The notes: generated by a model not told the origin, from the sequence alone. DNA of 15,495 bases from JAYEID01 sp964581885 (GCA_964581885.1 CAZOPS010000015.1:1-15495), one strand, 5' to 3'. Shown: positions 1-5,937, counted from the stretch's first letter. Translations and numbers: made by a program.

Positions 1-159
1 CGGTAGATGAGCCTTAGCCCTGGGTAATTTTAAGAAAGGAGTTTTTGCCGTAGCGGATAAGGCAAGGTTGGGCAACCAAAGTTTTGGGTTCCCTGGTGCC
101 CTCGTGAGAGGCAACACATTCCGCGATTTGATTTTTTTGATTGTTTGTTGGTTTAACAT
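1..159 (-). CDS. Possible partial ORF of unknown function, running off the left edge
   Basis: From an ATG at 159 the minus strand stays open to the window edge (53 codons). I do not recognise the product: a basic N-terminus (MLNQQTIKKIKSR) is followed by a proline- and leucine-rich stretch. A TAAAAT box ends 8 nt before the ATG, the same -10 seen at other genes here, and there is no Shine-Dalgarno, so a leaderless start is possible. Against coding: the frame is short, no domain is visible, and the plus strand of the same stretch can form small stems (GCGGA at 54-58 with TCCGC at 121-125; CCTC/GAGG near 100-111), so it could instead be part of an RNA gene. All plus frames are closed. Low confidence. 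Confidence 0.25.
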   Translation of the reverse strand, partial: MLNQQTIKKIKSRNVLPLTRAPGNPKLWLPNLALSATAKTPFLKLPRAKAHLP

Positions 160-186
160 TTGTTTTTATTTTAAGTGTTTCTTTTT

Positions 187-230
187 TAAAATGAAAGAGG
201 CTGGCTCTGGCGTTGCCAGAGTCAGCCTCT
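187..230 (-). terminator. Intrinsic terminator of the hydrolase/GCS2-ligase operon
   Basis: A near-perfect inverted repeat (stem 196-211 with 215-230, one G·T pair, 3-nt loop) lies 13 nt past the stop codon of the ligase gene. Read on the minus strand it is followed by TTTCATTTT; on the plus strand it is followed by GTGGGTG, so it terminates leftward transcription. Confidence 0.85.
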
Positions 231-243
231 GTGGGTGTGCTTC

Positions 244-1527
244 TCAGGTTCGCTTTACTTCTACTAACTCCAAAAGATCATGGAGCGTGGTGCAAGCGGA
301 TTGCCTTTCGGAAAGTGTGATCCCTGCCTTAATACGCGTGCTCAGTGCGGCTAATCCTTCCTTTGCCTGTTCGTCGAGTATCCCTTCAGACTCCAAACCT
401 TTCGTGGCACGGGACAGTTCCTCACGGAGTAGCTGTTGGGCTCGTCCCGTTGTGCCATCTAGCGCAAGCTTGGCATTGAGTCCTCGCATCTCGGCCTCAA
501 GCTTGTTTCGGTTCACGACAGCCATGGGGGGAAGAACTTCTTCGTTTTGTTGCGACCAGAGGAGCCTCCCAACAACGAAAACTCCTATTGCTATGTCTTC
601 TTCCAGTGTTGGCTGTGTAGATACTGGTCGGAATTCTACAACTGGGGAGCCATCTATGAATTTAAGCCTGGCGTCCCTCCAGTTCAATCCAATTCCAATC
701 CCCAGTGCGGCTTCCGGGTTGGAAATGATGAACGGGTACGAGCAGATATCCTGCAAGTAGTGTTCTAAGTTTCTGTAATAGTTTTTTGGAAGACCTATGC
801 GCAGAACGCTACCGTTGCTAAGTTCTTTTTGCGTTCTAGTTTCGTGAGATCTTCGCCAAACCTCAAACCGAGCATCTGCCCACCCCGTGTCAATGCAATC
901 GAAAACACGTGCATTTGCAGACAGTGCTACTGCCATCGGGCTTATGAACAGTAGCCGGTTAAGCTTATCTATACCATCGTTAAGTGAGCAAGCTTCGACT
1001 GAGAATTGGAACGCATTACATAGTCCTACTATTGCTGCGTCCGCTACAAAAGCACCACCGAGATTTCTTGGCGCCCATGAGGGCCGCCTTTTGTTATGGA
1101 AATCTGGGACTAACCTGTACTTTTCCATATCTGTTCTGGCAATGTTTTTTGTGCTTGCCCAGGGAACCGTTCCACAGCGTCCCACTTTGACCTTGCGGGC
1201 TTTTGCGGATTTGTGAAGAGCTTTTTCTAGTTTGTGCAGTTGGTTGAACCAACCTTGGAAACCCTCTTTGTGAAGGTTAATAGGACCTGGGTTGATTTCT
1301 ACCGCAGCTGCCCCCAGCTCGTAGCCGAAGCTGTCCCCATCTGCTGTGCCTAGGATTGTGCGTTTTTCTTCGTCCGAAACTAAGGTTCCGTCTCTATGGA
1401 ACAGAAATAGTTCTAACTCGGCTCCTACCCTTTCTACTCGCGGACATAGTGGTTCTTCCGGTATGTTTGCGATTGTTGAACGTGCTTGCTTATGTAACGC
1501 TTTGGCCATTCCATCTTCTCTGGACAT
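244..1527 (-). CDS. GCS2-type carboxylate-amine ligase (glutamate-cysteine ligase family 2-like)
   Basis: The 427-residue protein resembles the glutamate-cysteine ligase family 2/YbdK group, which has a glutamine-synthetase-like fold and joins a carboxylate to an amine using ATP. Visible family-like elements are an acidic N-terminal strand (VGAELELFLF, about residues 33-42), ELGAAAVEINPGP (about 70-82), CGTVPWAS, a QFSVEA strand in place of the usual HVH strand, an ANARVFDCIDTGWADARFEVW block (written here in two parts: ANARVFDCID, TGWADARFEVW), and a late VVEFRPVSTQPTLEED segment matching the usual EvR...p strand. The C-terminal 90 or so residues are helical and charged. AAAGGAGGG lies about 10 nt upstream of the ATG. 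It is the last gene of an operon with a hydrolase (27 nt gap) and ends at a strong terminator. The substrate cannot be read from sequence; the tyrosine T-box upstream hints at amino-acid metabolism. True glutathione synthesis is possible but unsupported. Confidence 0.75.
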   Translation of the reverse strand: MSREDGMAKALHKQARSTIANIPEEPLCPRVERVGAELELFLFHRDGTLVSDEEKRTILGTADGDSFGYELGAAAVEINPGPINLHKEGFQGWFNQLHKLEKALHKSAKARKVKVGRCGTVPWASTKNIARTDMEKYRLVPDFHNKRRPSWAPRNLGGAFVADAAIVGLCNAFQFSVEACSLNDGIDKLNRLLFISPMAVALSANARVFDCIDTGWADARFEVWRRSHETRTQKELSNGSVLRIGLPKNYYRNLEHYLQDICSYPFIISNPEAALGIGIGLNWRDARLKFIDGSPVVEFRPVSTQPTLEEDIAIGVFVVGRLLWSQQNEEVLPPMAVVNRNKLEAEMRGLNAKLALDGTTGRAQQLLREELSRATKGLESEGILDEQAKEGLAALSTRIKAGITLSERQSACTTLHDLLELVEVKRT

Positions 1528-1554
1528 TTTCCTCTACCCTCCTTTTCTCTTTAT

Positions 1555-2460
1555 TTACTTAATTACTTTACCAATGCCTAGAATCAGTTCTCCTTCCCGA
1601 ACTTGTTTTGTTCCAACATGGTTTACAATTATTCCTTTTGCGGGTGCTTTTATTTTTGTTTTGGATAAGTCATTTCGTAGCAGTGAACCAATAACTTGAC
1701 CTTCTTCTATACTTTCTAATAAATTTACTTGTGGGAGAAACAGTCCCGATTGTGGAGTTTTTATGTTTTTCCTTTCTATTTCAACACTTTTTGTGGGCTT
1801 GGTTGGTTGATTTTTAATTAGTATTCTAAGAAGCCCCTGGGTTATTCTTTTTCTTTGTTCCTTGGTAATGTTTTCTGCAGAGGGTGTTTCGATTGCAAAG
1901 TTGTTAATACCCTCACTTGCTAATGCCGGTCCAAAAGAATTTCTGAATTTAGTCTGATCCTTCTTTTCCGGTGATAGATTCCAAATTATATTAGGACCGA
2001 ATGTGTTAATGTATTCTTTTGACTTCTTTTTTGTTGTTTCATTACCCATGTTCATAAAGATTGCAATAATCGGGGCGTGTTCAGTCATTGTATGAATATC
2101 GATTACTAAATCGTGTTTCTTTGAAAGTTCTATTAGTTTGTTGAGAAGTTTGTCGGCTATTGTCTCTGGCGTAGTTTTCCCAATAATCCTGTTGAGATCT
2201 CCCGAGCTTATGGGATCTTCCCGTCTGTTGAAAATTCTTCCTAGTATATTAATTGTTGGAATAATTGTAACTTTACCCTTTAGATTATTCTCTTTTGTTT
2301 TAAGTTTTTTTATTAAATCTTGACAAATTAAGAGTCCGGTATCTTCGTCACCGTGAAGCCCGCTGAAAATAAGCACATTTGGTTTTCCAGAACCGAACTG
2401 GAAAGTCTTTATGTCCAGATTTATATTATGCTGTTTTATATTTATTGTTTTTTCTTTCAT
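1555..2460 (-). CDS. Aspartoacylase/succinylglutamate desuccinylase family zinc hydrolase
   Basis: The 301-residue protein has the layout of the AstE/AspA branch of M14-like zinc carboxypeptidases, which hydrolyse N-acyl amino acids or small amides. GLHGDE carries the expected zinc ligands His36 and Glu39; DLNR and the DIHT motif (third zinc ligand His) follow, then IETPSAEN, where the catalytic Glu is expected. The last 80 residues (from about GLFLPQVNLLESIEEGQ to the end) look like the C-terminal lipoyl-like beta barrel of this family. There is no Shine-Dalgarno: the ATG begins 9 nt after the encoded CCA of the upstream tRNA-Tyr, so the message probably gains a very short leader when the tRNA is processed out. 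It is co-transcribed with the GCS2-type ligase, giving a bond-making plus bond-breaking pair. Substrate unknown. Confidence 0.8.
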   Translation of the reverse strand: MKEKTINIKQHNINLDIKTFQFGSGKPNVLIFSGLHGDEDTGLLICQDLIKKLKTKENNLKGKVTIIPTINILGRIFNRREDPISSGDLNRIIGKTTPETIADKLLNKLIELSKKHDLVIDIHTMTEHAPIIAIFMNMGNETTKKKSKEYINTFGPNIIWNLSPEKKDQTKFRNSFGPALASEGINNFAIETPSAENITKEQRKRITQGLLRILIKNQPTKPTKSVEIERKNIKTPQSGLFLPQVNLLESIEEGQVIGSLLRNDLSKTKIKAPAKGIIVNHVGTKQVREGELILGIGKVIK

Positions 2461-2469
2461 TGTTACTTA

Positions 2470-2555
2470 TGGTGCTGGAGGTAGGATTCGAACCTACGAA
2501 GGCGAATGCCAGCAGTTTTACAGACTGCTCCATTTGGCCACTTTGGTACTCCAGC
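2470..2555 (-). tRNA. tRNA-Tyr (anticodon GTA), CCA encoded, downstream of a T-box
   Basis: An 86-nt class II tRNA including the 3' CCA. The acceptor stem pairs GCTGGAG with CTCCAGC, the discriminator is A, the anticodon stem-loop is GCAGT-CTGTAAA-ACTGC with anticodon GTA, a long variable arm is present and the T arm carries GTTCGAATC. The 5' end is only about 10 nt after the U-run of the T-box terminator. The 3' CCA is 9 nt from the next start codon. It is the first gene of a T-box-controlled operon. Confidence 0.95.
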
Positions 2556-2564
2556 TAGGTTTAT

Positions 2565-2926
2565 AAAAAAACCGCCCTCTTTATAAGGACGGTTCGCAAA
2601 CTACGAAACGTGGTACCACCTTAATTTCTTTTATTGCTTGCATGAAAAATCCCCGCGGTCACAGCGGGGAACAGAAGCAATAAAAGCTTATTGTTTGCAT
2701 GCTCTGTTTCTAGTGTGACACATGTTAGCGCTTTTACGGGCGCACCCGGTTCAACTTACTACATAGTGTTCTTCGGTTGGACACCGCGTCGTGAAACATA
2801 CATTGTTCACGGCTCAGAAAGGGTATTTCGTCCTCTTTATGCGTCAAGCTTTCAGCAGCCGCTTGATCTCTGTTGTCACTAAAGATTTCTAGTTAGCCTT
2901 TCGTTAACGGCTTTAGTTCAATTGTA
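2565..2926 (-). promoter_or_regulatory. T-box riboswitch leader upstream of tRNA-Tyr
   Basis: On the minus strand the T-box sequence AAGGTGGTACCACG lies at 2622-2609; its UGGU bulge would pair with an ACCA tRNA end, matching the A discriminator of tRNA-Tyr. The competing terminator is an 8-bp hairpin (AACCGTCC with GGGCGGTT, 2594-2587 with 2577-2570) followed by seven Ts. Stem III is a perfect 12-bp helix (2628-2639 with 2675-2686) enclosing a 7-bp GC helix. Stem I has GAAAGG (2902-2897) pairing with CCTTTC (2822-2817), TCTTTA with TAAAGA above it, and a distal CAAGC/GCTTG hairpin holding GGCTGCTGAAA. The internal loop contains GAAATAC; UAC (2825-2823), a tyrosine codon, is the likeliest specifier, with AUA one base earlier the alternative. 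T-boxes read the charging state of a tRNA and antiterminate when it is uncharged. Confidence 0.88.
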
Positions 2927-2932
2927 GTTGTG

Positions 2933-2961
2933 ATTTTAAATGGTTGCTATTTGTTTGTCAA
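2933..2961 (-). promoter_or_regulatory. Promoter of the T-box/tRNA-Tyr operon
   Basis: Consensus -35 TTGACA (2961-2956) and -10 TAAAAT (2938-2933) are separated by 17 nt. Transcription should start near 2926, giving about 360 nt of T-box leader. The same TTGACA-17-TAAAAT layout occurs at tyrS. Confidence 0.85.
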
Positions 2962-2967
2962 GTATTA

Positions 2968-3007
2968 TAGAAAGAGGTGGGGCGCTGCGTGTAGCAACGT
3001 CCCACCT
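2968..3007 (-). terminator. Terminator of the 73-residue protein gene
   Basis: AGGTGGG (3007-3001) pairs with CCCACCT (2981-2975) and an inner CGTTGC pairs with GCAGCG. CTTTCT follows on the minus strand. It begins 16 nt past the stop codon and just upstream of the T-box promoter. Confidence 0.75.
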
Positions 3008-3022
3008 AACAGTTGGTGCGAT

Positions 3023-3244
3023 CTAGAACTTAGCACCGAGTAGGTCACCGTACGCTTTGAACGCTTTGTTAACCTGCCGAATCGAGGCCTCACCGTTAAC
3101 GTAGGCCAAAAAGGCCTCTGCTGCTTTGTCAAAAGCTTGACGCCTTTTTGAGTTGGGTGAAAGCCTCGCCTGATAGACGACGATTCCTAGGAACCGCGCA
3201 CCCAGTCCGTACAGTGTTACTTCGTGCGTTTGTGTCTTGTTCAT
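3023..3244 (-). CDS. Small basic protein of unknown function (73 residues)
   Basis: A 73-residue ORF with a good Shine-Dalgarno (AAAAAAGGAG, 6 nt before the ATG) and its own terminator, so it is very likely expressed. The N-terminal half (about 1-35) is basic with a short hydrophobic strand around LGIVVYQARLS; the C-terminal half (about 36-73) looks like two amphipathic helices, AFDKAAEAFLAYVNG and SIRQVNKAFKAYGDLLG. There is no signal peptide, membrane segment or cysteine motif. I do not recognise the family. It stands between two tyrosine-tRNA transcription units and is preceded by about 100 nt of hairpin-rich leader. A small RNA- or protein-binding adaptor is possible, but this is guesswork. 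Confidence 0.75.
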   Translation of the reverse strand: MNKTQTHEVTLYGLGARFLGIVVYQARLSPNSKRRQAFDKAAEAFLAYVNGEASIRQVNKAFKAYGDLLGAKF

Positions 3245-3271
3245 GGTTTCTCCTTTTTTACTTATTCGACC

Positions 3272-3336
3272 GCTCTACCCTCCTTCGCGGAAGGTCAGGA
3301 GCTTGCCCGTGGGGCTCCGCCTCGTGCTCGGCCCAC
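3272..3336 (-). promoter_or_regulatory. Structured leader upstream of the 73-residue protein gene
   Basis: Two GC-rich hairpins sit between the upstream terminator and the Shine-Dalgarno. The first is GTGGG/CCCAC (3336-3332 with 3313-3309) with an inner CCG/CGG. The second is GCTC/GAGC (3302-3299 with 3275-3272) enclosing CCTTC-CGC-GAAGG. It matches no riboswitch class I know, and no convincing promoter is visible upstream of it. It could be a cis-regulatory leader or a small RNA. Confidence 0.4.
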
Positions 3337-3370
3337 CGTTTTATTCTTATCTCAATGGGTTTTTTGGTAT

Positions 3371-3427
3371 AAAGAAACCCTAAGAGGTTCTGTGATCCAA
3401 TACGTGCGATCACAGTTCCCCTTAGGG
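3371..3427 (-). terminator. Terminator of the tyrS-transporter-tRNA-Tyr operon
   Basis: A long imperfect hairpin pairs CCCTAAG (3427-3421) with CTTAGGG (3384-3378), with an inner 8-bp CTGTGATC/GATCACAG helix, and is followed on the minus strand by TTTCTTT. It lies 14 nt past the 3' end of the tRNA. Confidence 0.85.
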
Positions 3428-3441
3428 CTGGTTGGCGGGCA

Positions 3442-3526
3442 TGCCAGGGGTGGGATTCGAACCCACGTAGGCCTGAGGCCAGCGGTTTTACAGACCGCCC
3501 CCTTTGAACCACTCGGGTACCCTGGC
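3442..3526 (-). tRNA. tRNA-Tyr (anticodon GTA), CCA not encoded, third gene of the tyrS operon
   Basis: An 85-nt class II tRNA without a genomic CCA (the discriminator A is followed by TGC). The acceptor pairs GCCAGGG with CCCTGGC, the anticodon stem-loop is GCGGT-CTGTAAA-ACCGC with anticodon GTA, and it has a long variable arm and a GTTCGAATC T loop. It begins 7 nt after the transporter stop codon and is followed by the operon terminator, so it is most likely cut from the tyrS message. The acceptor and D arms differ clearly from the other tRNA-Tyr in the window, so the two are not recent duplicates. Confidence 0.95.
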
Positions 3527-3533
3527 ATGGTTG

Positions 3534-4541
3534 CTAGAACGTGTGAATCAGTTTGTGTATCATAAGGTTTGCTGCGAGAAGAATTACGGCAAACCAGTGT
3601 TTCTTTTTCACTTTTTCCTTGCCTAGTTTGGCGAGAGCAATAGCTTGAACGACTGGGATACTGCACAGCGCTGCCAACCAGTAACATGTGTCTACAGTTC
3701 CCAAACGAGCGGAAGCTTGATTTCCTTCTAAGAAAGCCCAGAAACCAATGCCATTGCTAATAGCTCCTACGAAGCACATTGATAGCATCGTGGTAAAGCT
3801 TGGCACTTTGAAGCTTTTTCGTAGGAGAACGAATATGGTGATTCCGATTACCGTTACAACTTCTACGACAAGTGTCATTGCCCACGCATCGTATTTCCAC
3901 TTGTCTGGAGCAGCTGACGAGAATCCTTGCGTTACCGCGGCAGTTATTCCCAGAGCTAATCCTAGGAGCGTGAGGTTACGTTCCCTTTTTGTGTTTTCGG
4001 TGTTGCGCCTTGCAATGAAAACTGCGAGAACAGCTACAGCGACTGTGATTACTGACCCTACATTTGGTTGCTTGTTGCTGAGCAGGAATGCCCAGGCTAA
4101 GGCAAAGATGGGCCAGAGGTAGTTGAGAATTACAGTCCATGTTCCTCCGGACTCTTTCACAGATTGAAAGTAAGTGATTGAGTAGAGTAGTGGCCAGATC
4201 AGGCCGATTCCTGTCAATGTAAGATAGTCTCCTGCCTTAAAACTGCTGAACATGCTCCAACTCGTGTTGACTTGGGCTGTTATTAGTAGCGCAACAGCCG
4301 GCGCTGCAAACAGGTTTACCCAGAAAGTAGTTAAGTCTCCCGGCATATTTCCTTGCTTAGCTAAGGTTGGTACAAGTCCCCAGGTTAGAATTACAAGGAT
4401 TGCAGGGATTACATAGTTATCTGAGTTAGCCATATTTTCGTAGTAAAATACAAGCCCTATTGCTAGAAGCGTAACTACCGTGATAGTGACAGTTATTGTG
4501 TACTTATAACCACTCTCCCCATCCGATTGTTTGGTGCTCAT
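3534..4541 (-). CDS. DMT-superfamily (EamA, YddG-like) transporter, probably for aromatic amino acids
   Basis: The 335-residue protein has about ten hydrophobic segments: one at about 15-33 after a charged, serine-rich N-terminus, then pairs spread through the chain, ending in a basic KEKVKKKHW loop and a final helix. The segment VILNYLWPIFALAWAFLL (about 140-157) closely resembles the conserved NYLWP segment of the YddG branch of the drug/metabolite transporter superfamily, whose best-known member exports aromatic amino acids. AAAGGAG lies about 7 nt upstream of the ATG. The gene starts 24 nt after tyrS and ends 7 nt before tRNA-Tyr, so it belongs to a tyrosine-linked operon, which supports tyrosine or a related aromatic compound as cargo. 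Direction of transport cannot be told from sequence. Confidence 0.8.
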   Translation of the reverse strand: MSTKQSDGESGYKYTITVTITVVTLLAIGLVFYYENMANSDNYVIPAILVILTWGLVPTLAKQGNMPGDLTTFWVNLFAAPAVALLITAQVNTSWSMFSSFKAGDYLTLTGIGLIWPLLYSITYFQSVKESGGTWTVILNYLWPIFALAWAFLLSNKQPNVGSVITVAVAVLAVFIARRNTENTKRERNLTLLGLALGITAAVTQGFSSAAPDKWKYDAWAMTLVVEVVTVIGITIFVLLRKSFKVPSFTTMLSMCFVGAISNGIGFWAFLEGNQASARLGTVDTCYWLAALCSIPVVQAIALAKLGKEKVKKKHWFAVILLAANLMIHKLIHTF

Positions 4542-4565
4542 TTCCGTCTCCTTTCTCTTTTGAGA

Positions 4566-5798
4566 CTAGTCCTCGCGTGCTTCGACGTGGAGGAACTTAC
4601 CTTTACCGTATCTTATGATACAAGATCCTTTGATCTCAGTGTAAGAGTCGGTAATCCGGGTGTTCTTTTCGCCTTGTTTCCAAACCGCGCGTTGTTCACA
4701 TAAGCGATCGGCTTGGCTTTTGGAACGCGTCGATTCCGATTGTGAGAGAATGTCCCGAACCCGCATTCCTTCAGGTGGTATTGTGAAGGTTGGAATTTCT
4801 TTTACGTCTCCTTCGGCGTTCCCACGTACACGCTTCGCGTCAGCTTGGATAGCTTCGGCTGTTTCCTTGCCATGGACGATCTTGGTCACCTCGTAGGCCA
4901 GACGAATCTGAGCTTCGCGCGGGTCTTCAAGTATATCATCGATTTCTTCCATGGGGAGGAAGGTGTAAAGCGGGAGCATCTGTTCCACCAGCTCATCCGG
5001 TAAACTTCGCAAGTACTGGTAGAACTCCCAAGGCGGTGTCATTTCCGGATCAAGCCAGATGGTGCCCTTTTCGCTTTTTCCCATCTTCTGCCCACCGGAT
5101 GTGGTAAGTAGGGGGAAAGTGAGCGCGAACACTTCTTTGCCCTTCGTCCGTCTGACCAGGTCAATGCCCTGGAGGATGTTGCCCCATTGGTCCTTTCCTC
5201 CTACCTGAATGCGACAGTCGTACTGCTCAAAAAGCCAGAGGAAGTCCCAGGCTTGCAGTACGGGATAAAGGAATTCAGTGAGCGTTAGCCCCGCACTTTC
5301 GTCGGCTAGACGCTTGGCGAAGGTCTCCATCTTTACCATCTCTTTGACTGAGAATGCTCTTGCCACCTTCATCATGAAGTCTTGGAGGAAGGTGAAGCCG
5401 CTCAACCATTCGTAGTTGTTAACCATCATTGCTGGAATTTCGATTGCGGGATCCTTGTGAAAGTAGAGCAGTCCCATATCTTCCACTTGGGCTCGGATTT
5501 TGGCAGCGTTAGCAGCTACTGTTTCCGGAGCAAGTTCTTTCCGCATTTCCTGCTTGCCGCTAGGGTCGCCGATCAGTCCTGTTCCCCCACCGACAAGGTA
5601 AATTGCGCGGTGACCTGCGCGCTGAAGGCGGCTCATGGTCATAATTACTAGGAGGTTTCCCAGTTGCAGGCTTTCCGCTGTGGGATCAAAGCCGCAGTAG
5701 AAGGTTGCACCTGGTTCCCGTAATAGTGCTTCCACACCAGCCTCATTGGAAGTCTGGTGTACAGCCCCCCGTCTTTTGAGTTCTTGGTAGACGTTCAT
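4566..5798 (-). CDS. tyrS: Tyrosyl-tRNA synthetase
   Basis: The 410-residue class I synthetase charges tRNA-Tyr in the cytoplasm. Tyr34, Asp38 and Thr40 of the tyrosine/ATP pocket are present at the same numbers as in the Geobacillus enzyme (YCGFDPTAESL), as are the Y...Q..D tyrosine-binding helix (YPVLQAWD), GGKDQWGN, and the KMSKS equivalent KMGKS. The HIGH signature reads QLGN (residues 45-48), so both catalytic His positions are replaced. The C-terminal part (about 340-410) is an S4-like RNA-binding domain. Shine-Dalgarno GAAAGGAG lies 9 nt before the ATG. It is the first gene of a three-gene operon with the transporter and tRNA-Tyr, driven by a consensus promoter and a leader of about 100 nt containing two hairpins. 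Unlike trpS here it has no T-box motif. Confidence 0.97.
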   Translation of the reverse strand: MNVYQELKRRGAVHQTSNEAGVEALLREPGATFYCGFDPTAESLQLGNLLVIMTMSRLQRAGHRAIYLVGGGTGLIGDPSGKQEMRKELAPETVAANAAKIRAQVEDMGLLYFHKDPAIEIPAMMVNNYEWLSGFTFLQDFMMKVARAFSVKEMVKMETFAKRLADESAGLTLTEFLYPVLQAWDFLWLFEQYDCRIQVGGKDQWGNILQGIDLVRRTKGKEVFALTFPLLTTSGGQKMGKSEKGTIWLDPEMTPPWEFYQYLRSLPDELVEQMLPLYTFLPMEEIDDILEDPREAQIRLAYEVTKIVHGKETAEAIQADAKRVRGNAEGDVKEIPTFTIPPEGMRVRDILSQSESTRSKSQADRLCEQRAVWKQGEKNTRITDSYTEIKGSCIIRYGKGKFLHVEARED

Positions 5799-5839
5799 AG
5801 ATTGTCACTCCTTTCAATTGAGTATACTTGGCTGGGGCA

Positions 5840-5868
5840 AGTACCTTATTACAATGTTAAGGTACTTT
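5840..5868 (-). promoter_or_regulatory. Hairpin in the tyrS leader
   Basis: An inverted repeat pairs AAGTACCTTA with TAAGGTACTT (10 bp, 9-nt loop) between the tyrS promoter and its Shine-Dalgarno. A second smaller one (CAAGAA/TTCTTG) lies just upstream. No T-run follows on the minus strand, so it is not a simple terminator; it may stabilise the message or bind a regulator. Confidence 0.5.
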
Positions 5869-5908
5869 TGAATATGAGGCAAGAAGTTCTCTCTTTCTTG
5901 TTGGTTGT

Positions 5909-5937
5909 ATTTTAAATAAGTGGTTAGGTTATGTCAA
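5909..5937 (-). promoter_or_regulatory. Promoter of the tyrS operon
   Basis: -35 TTGACA (5937-5932) and -10 TAAAAT (5914-5909) are separated by 17 nt. The start would be near 5902, about 100 nt before the tyrS ATG. Confidence 0.85.

Noticed and set aside
1..130. RNase P RNA, tmRNA or SRP RNA end at the left edge
   Set aside because: The conserved cores and 3' signatures of these RNAs are not present in the visible part.
68..760. Plus-strand ORF of 230 codons at the left end
   Set aside because: It lies opposite the GCS2-type ligase and its terminator, has no domain, and its composition fits an antisense shadow.
2823..2826. AUA (isoleucine) as specifier of the first T-box
   Set aside because: It follows GAA directly and cannot be excluded, but UAC one base on matches the tRNA-Tyr gene downstream and the tyrosine context of neighbouring genes.
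3148..3687. Several overlapping ORFs on both strands over the tRNA-Tyr, terminator and leader
   Set aside because: They cross RNA structures and have no ribosome-binding sites or recognisable domains.
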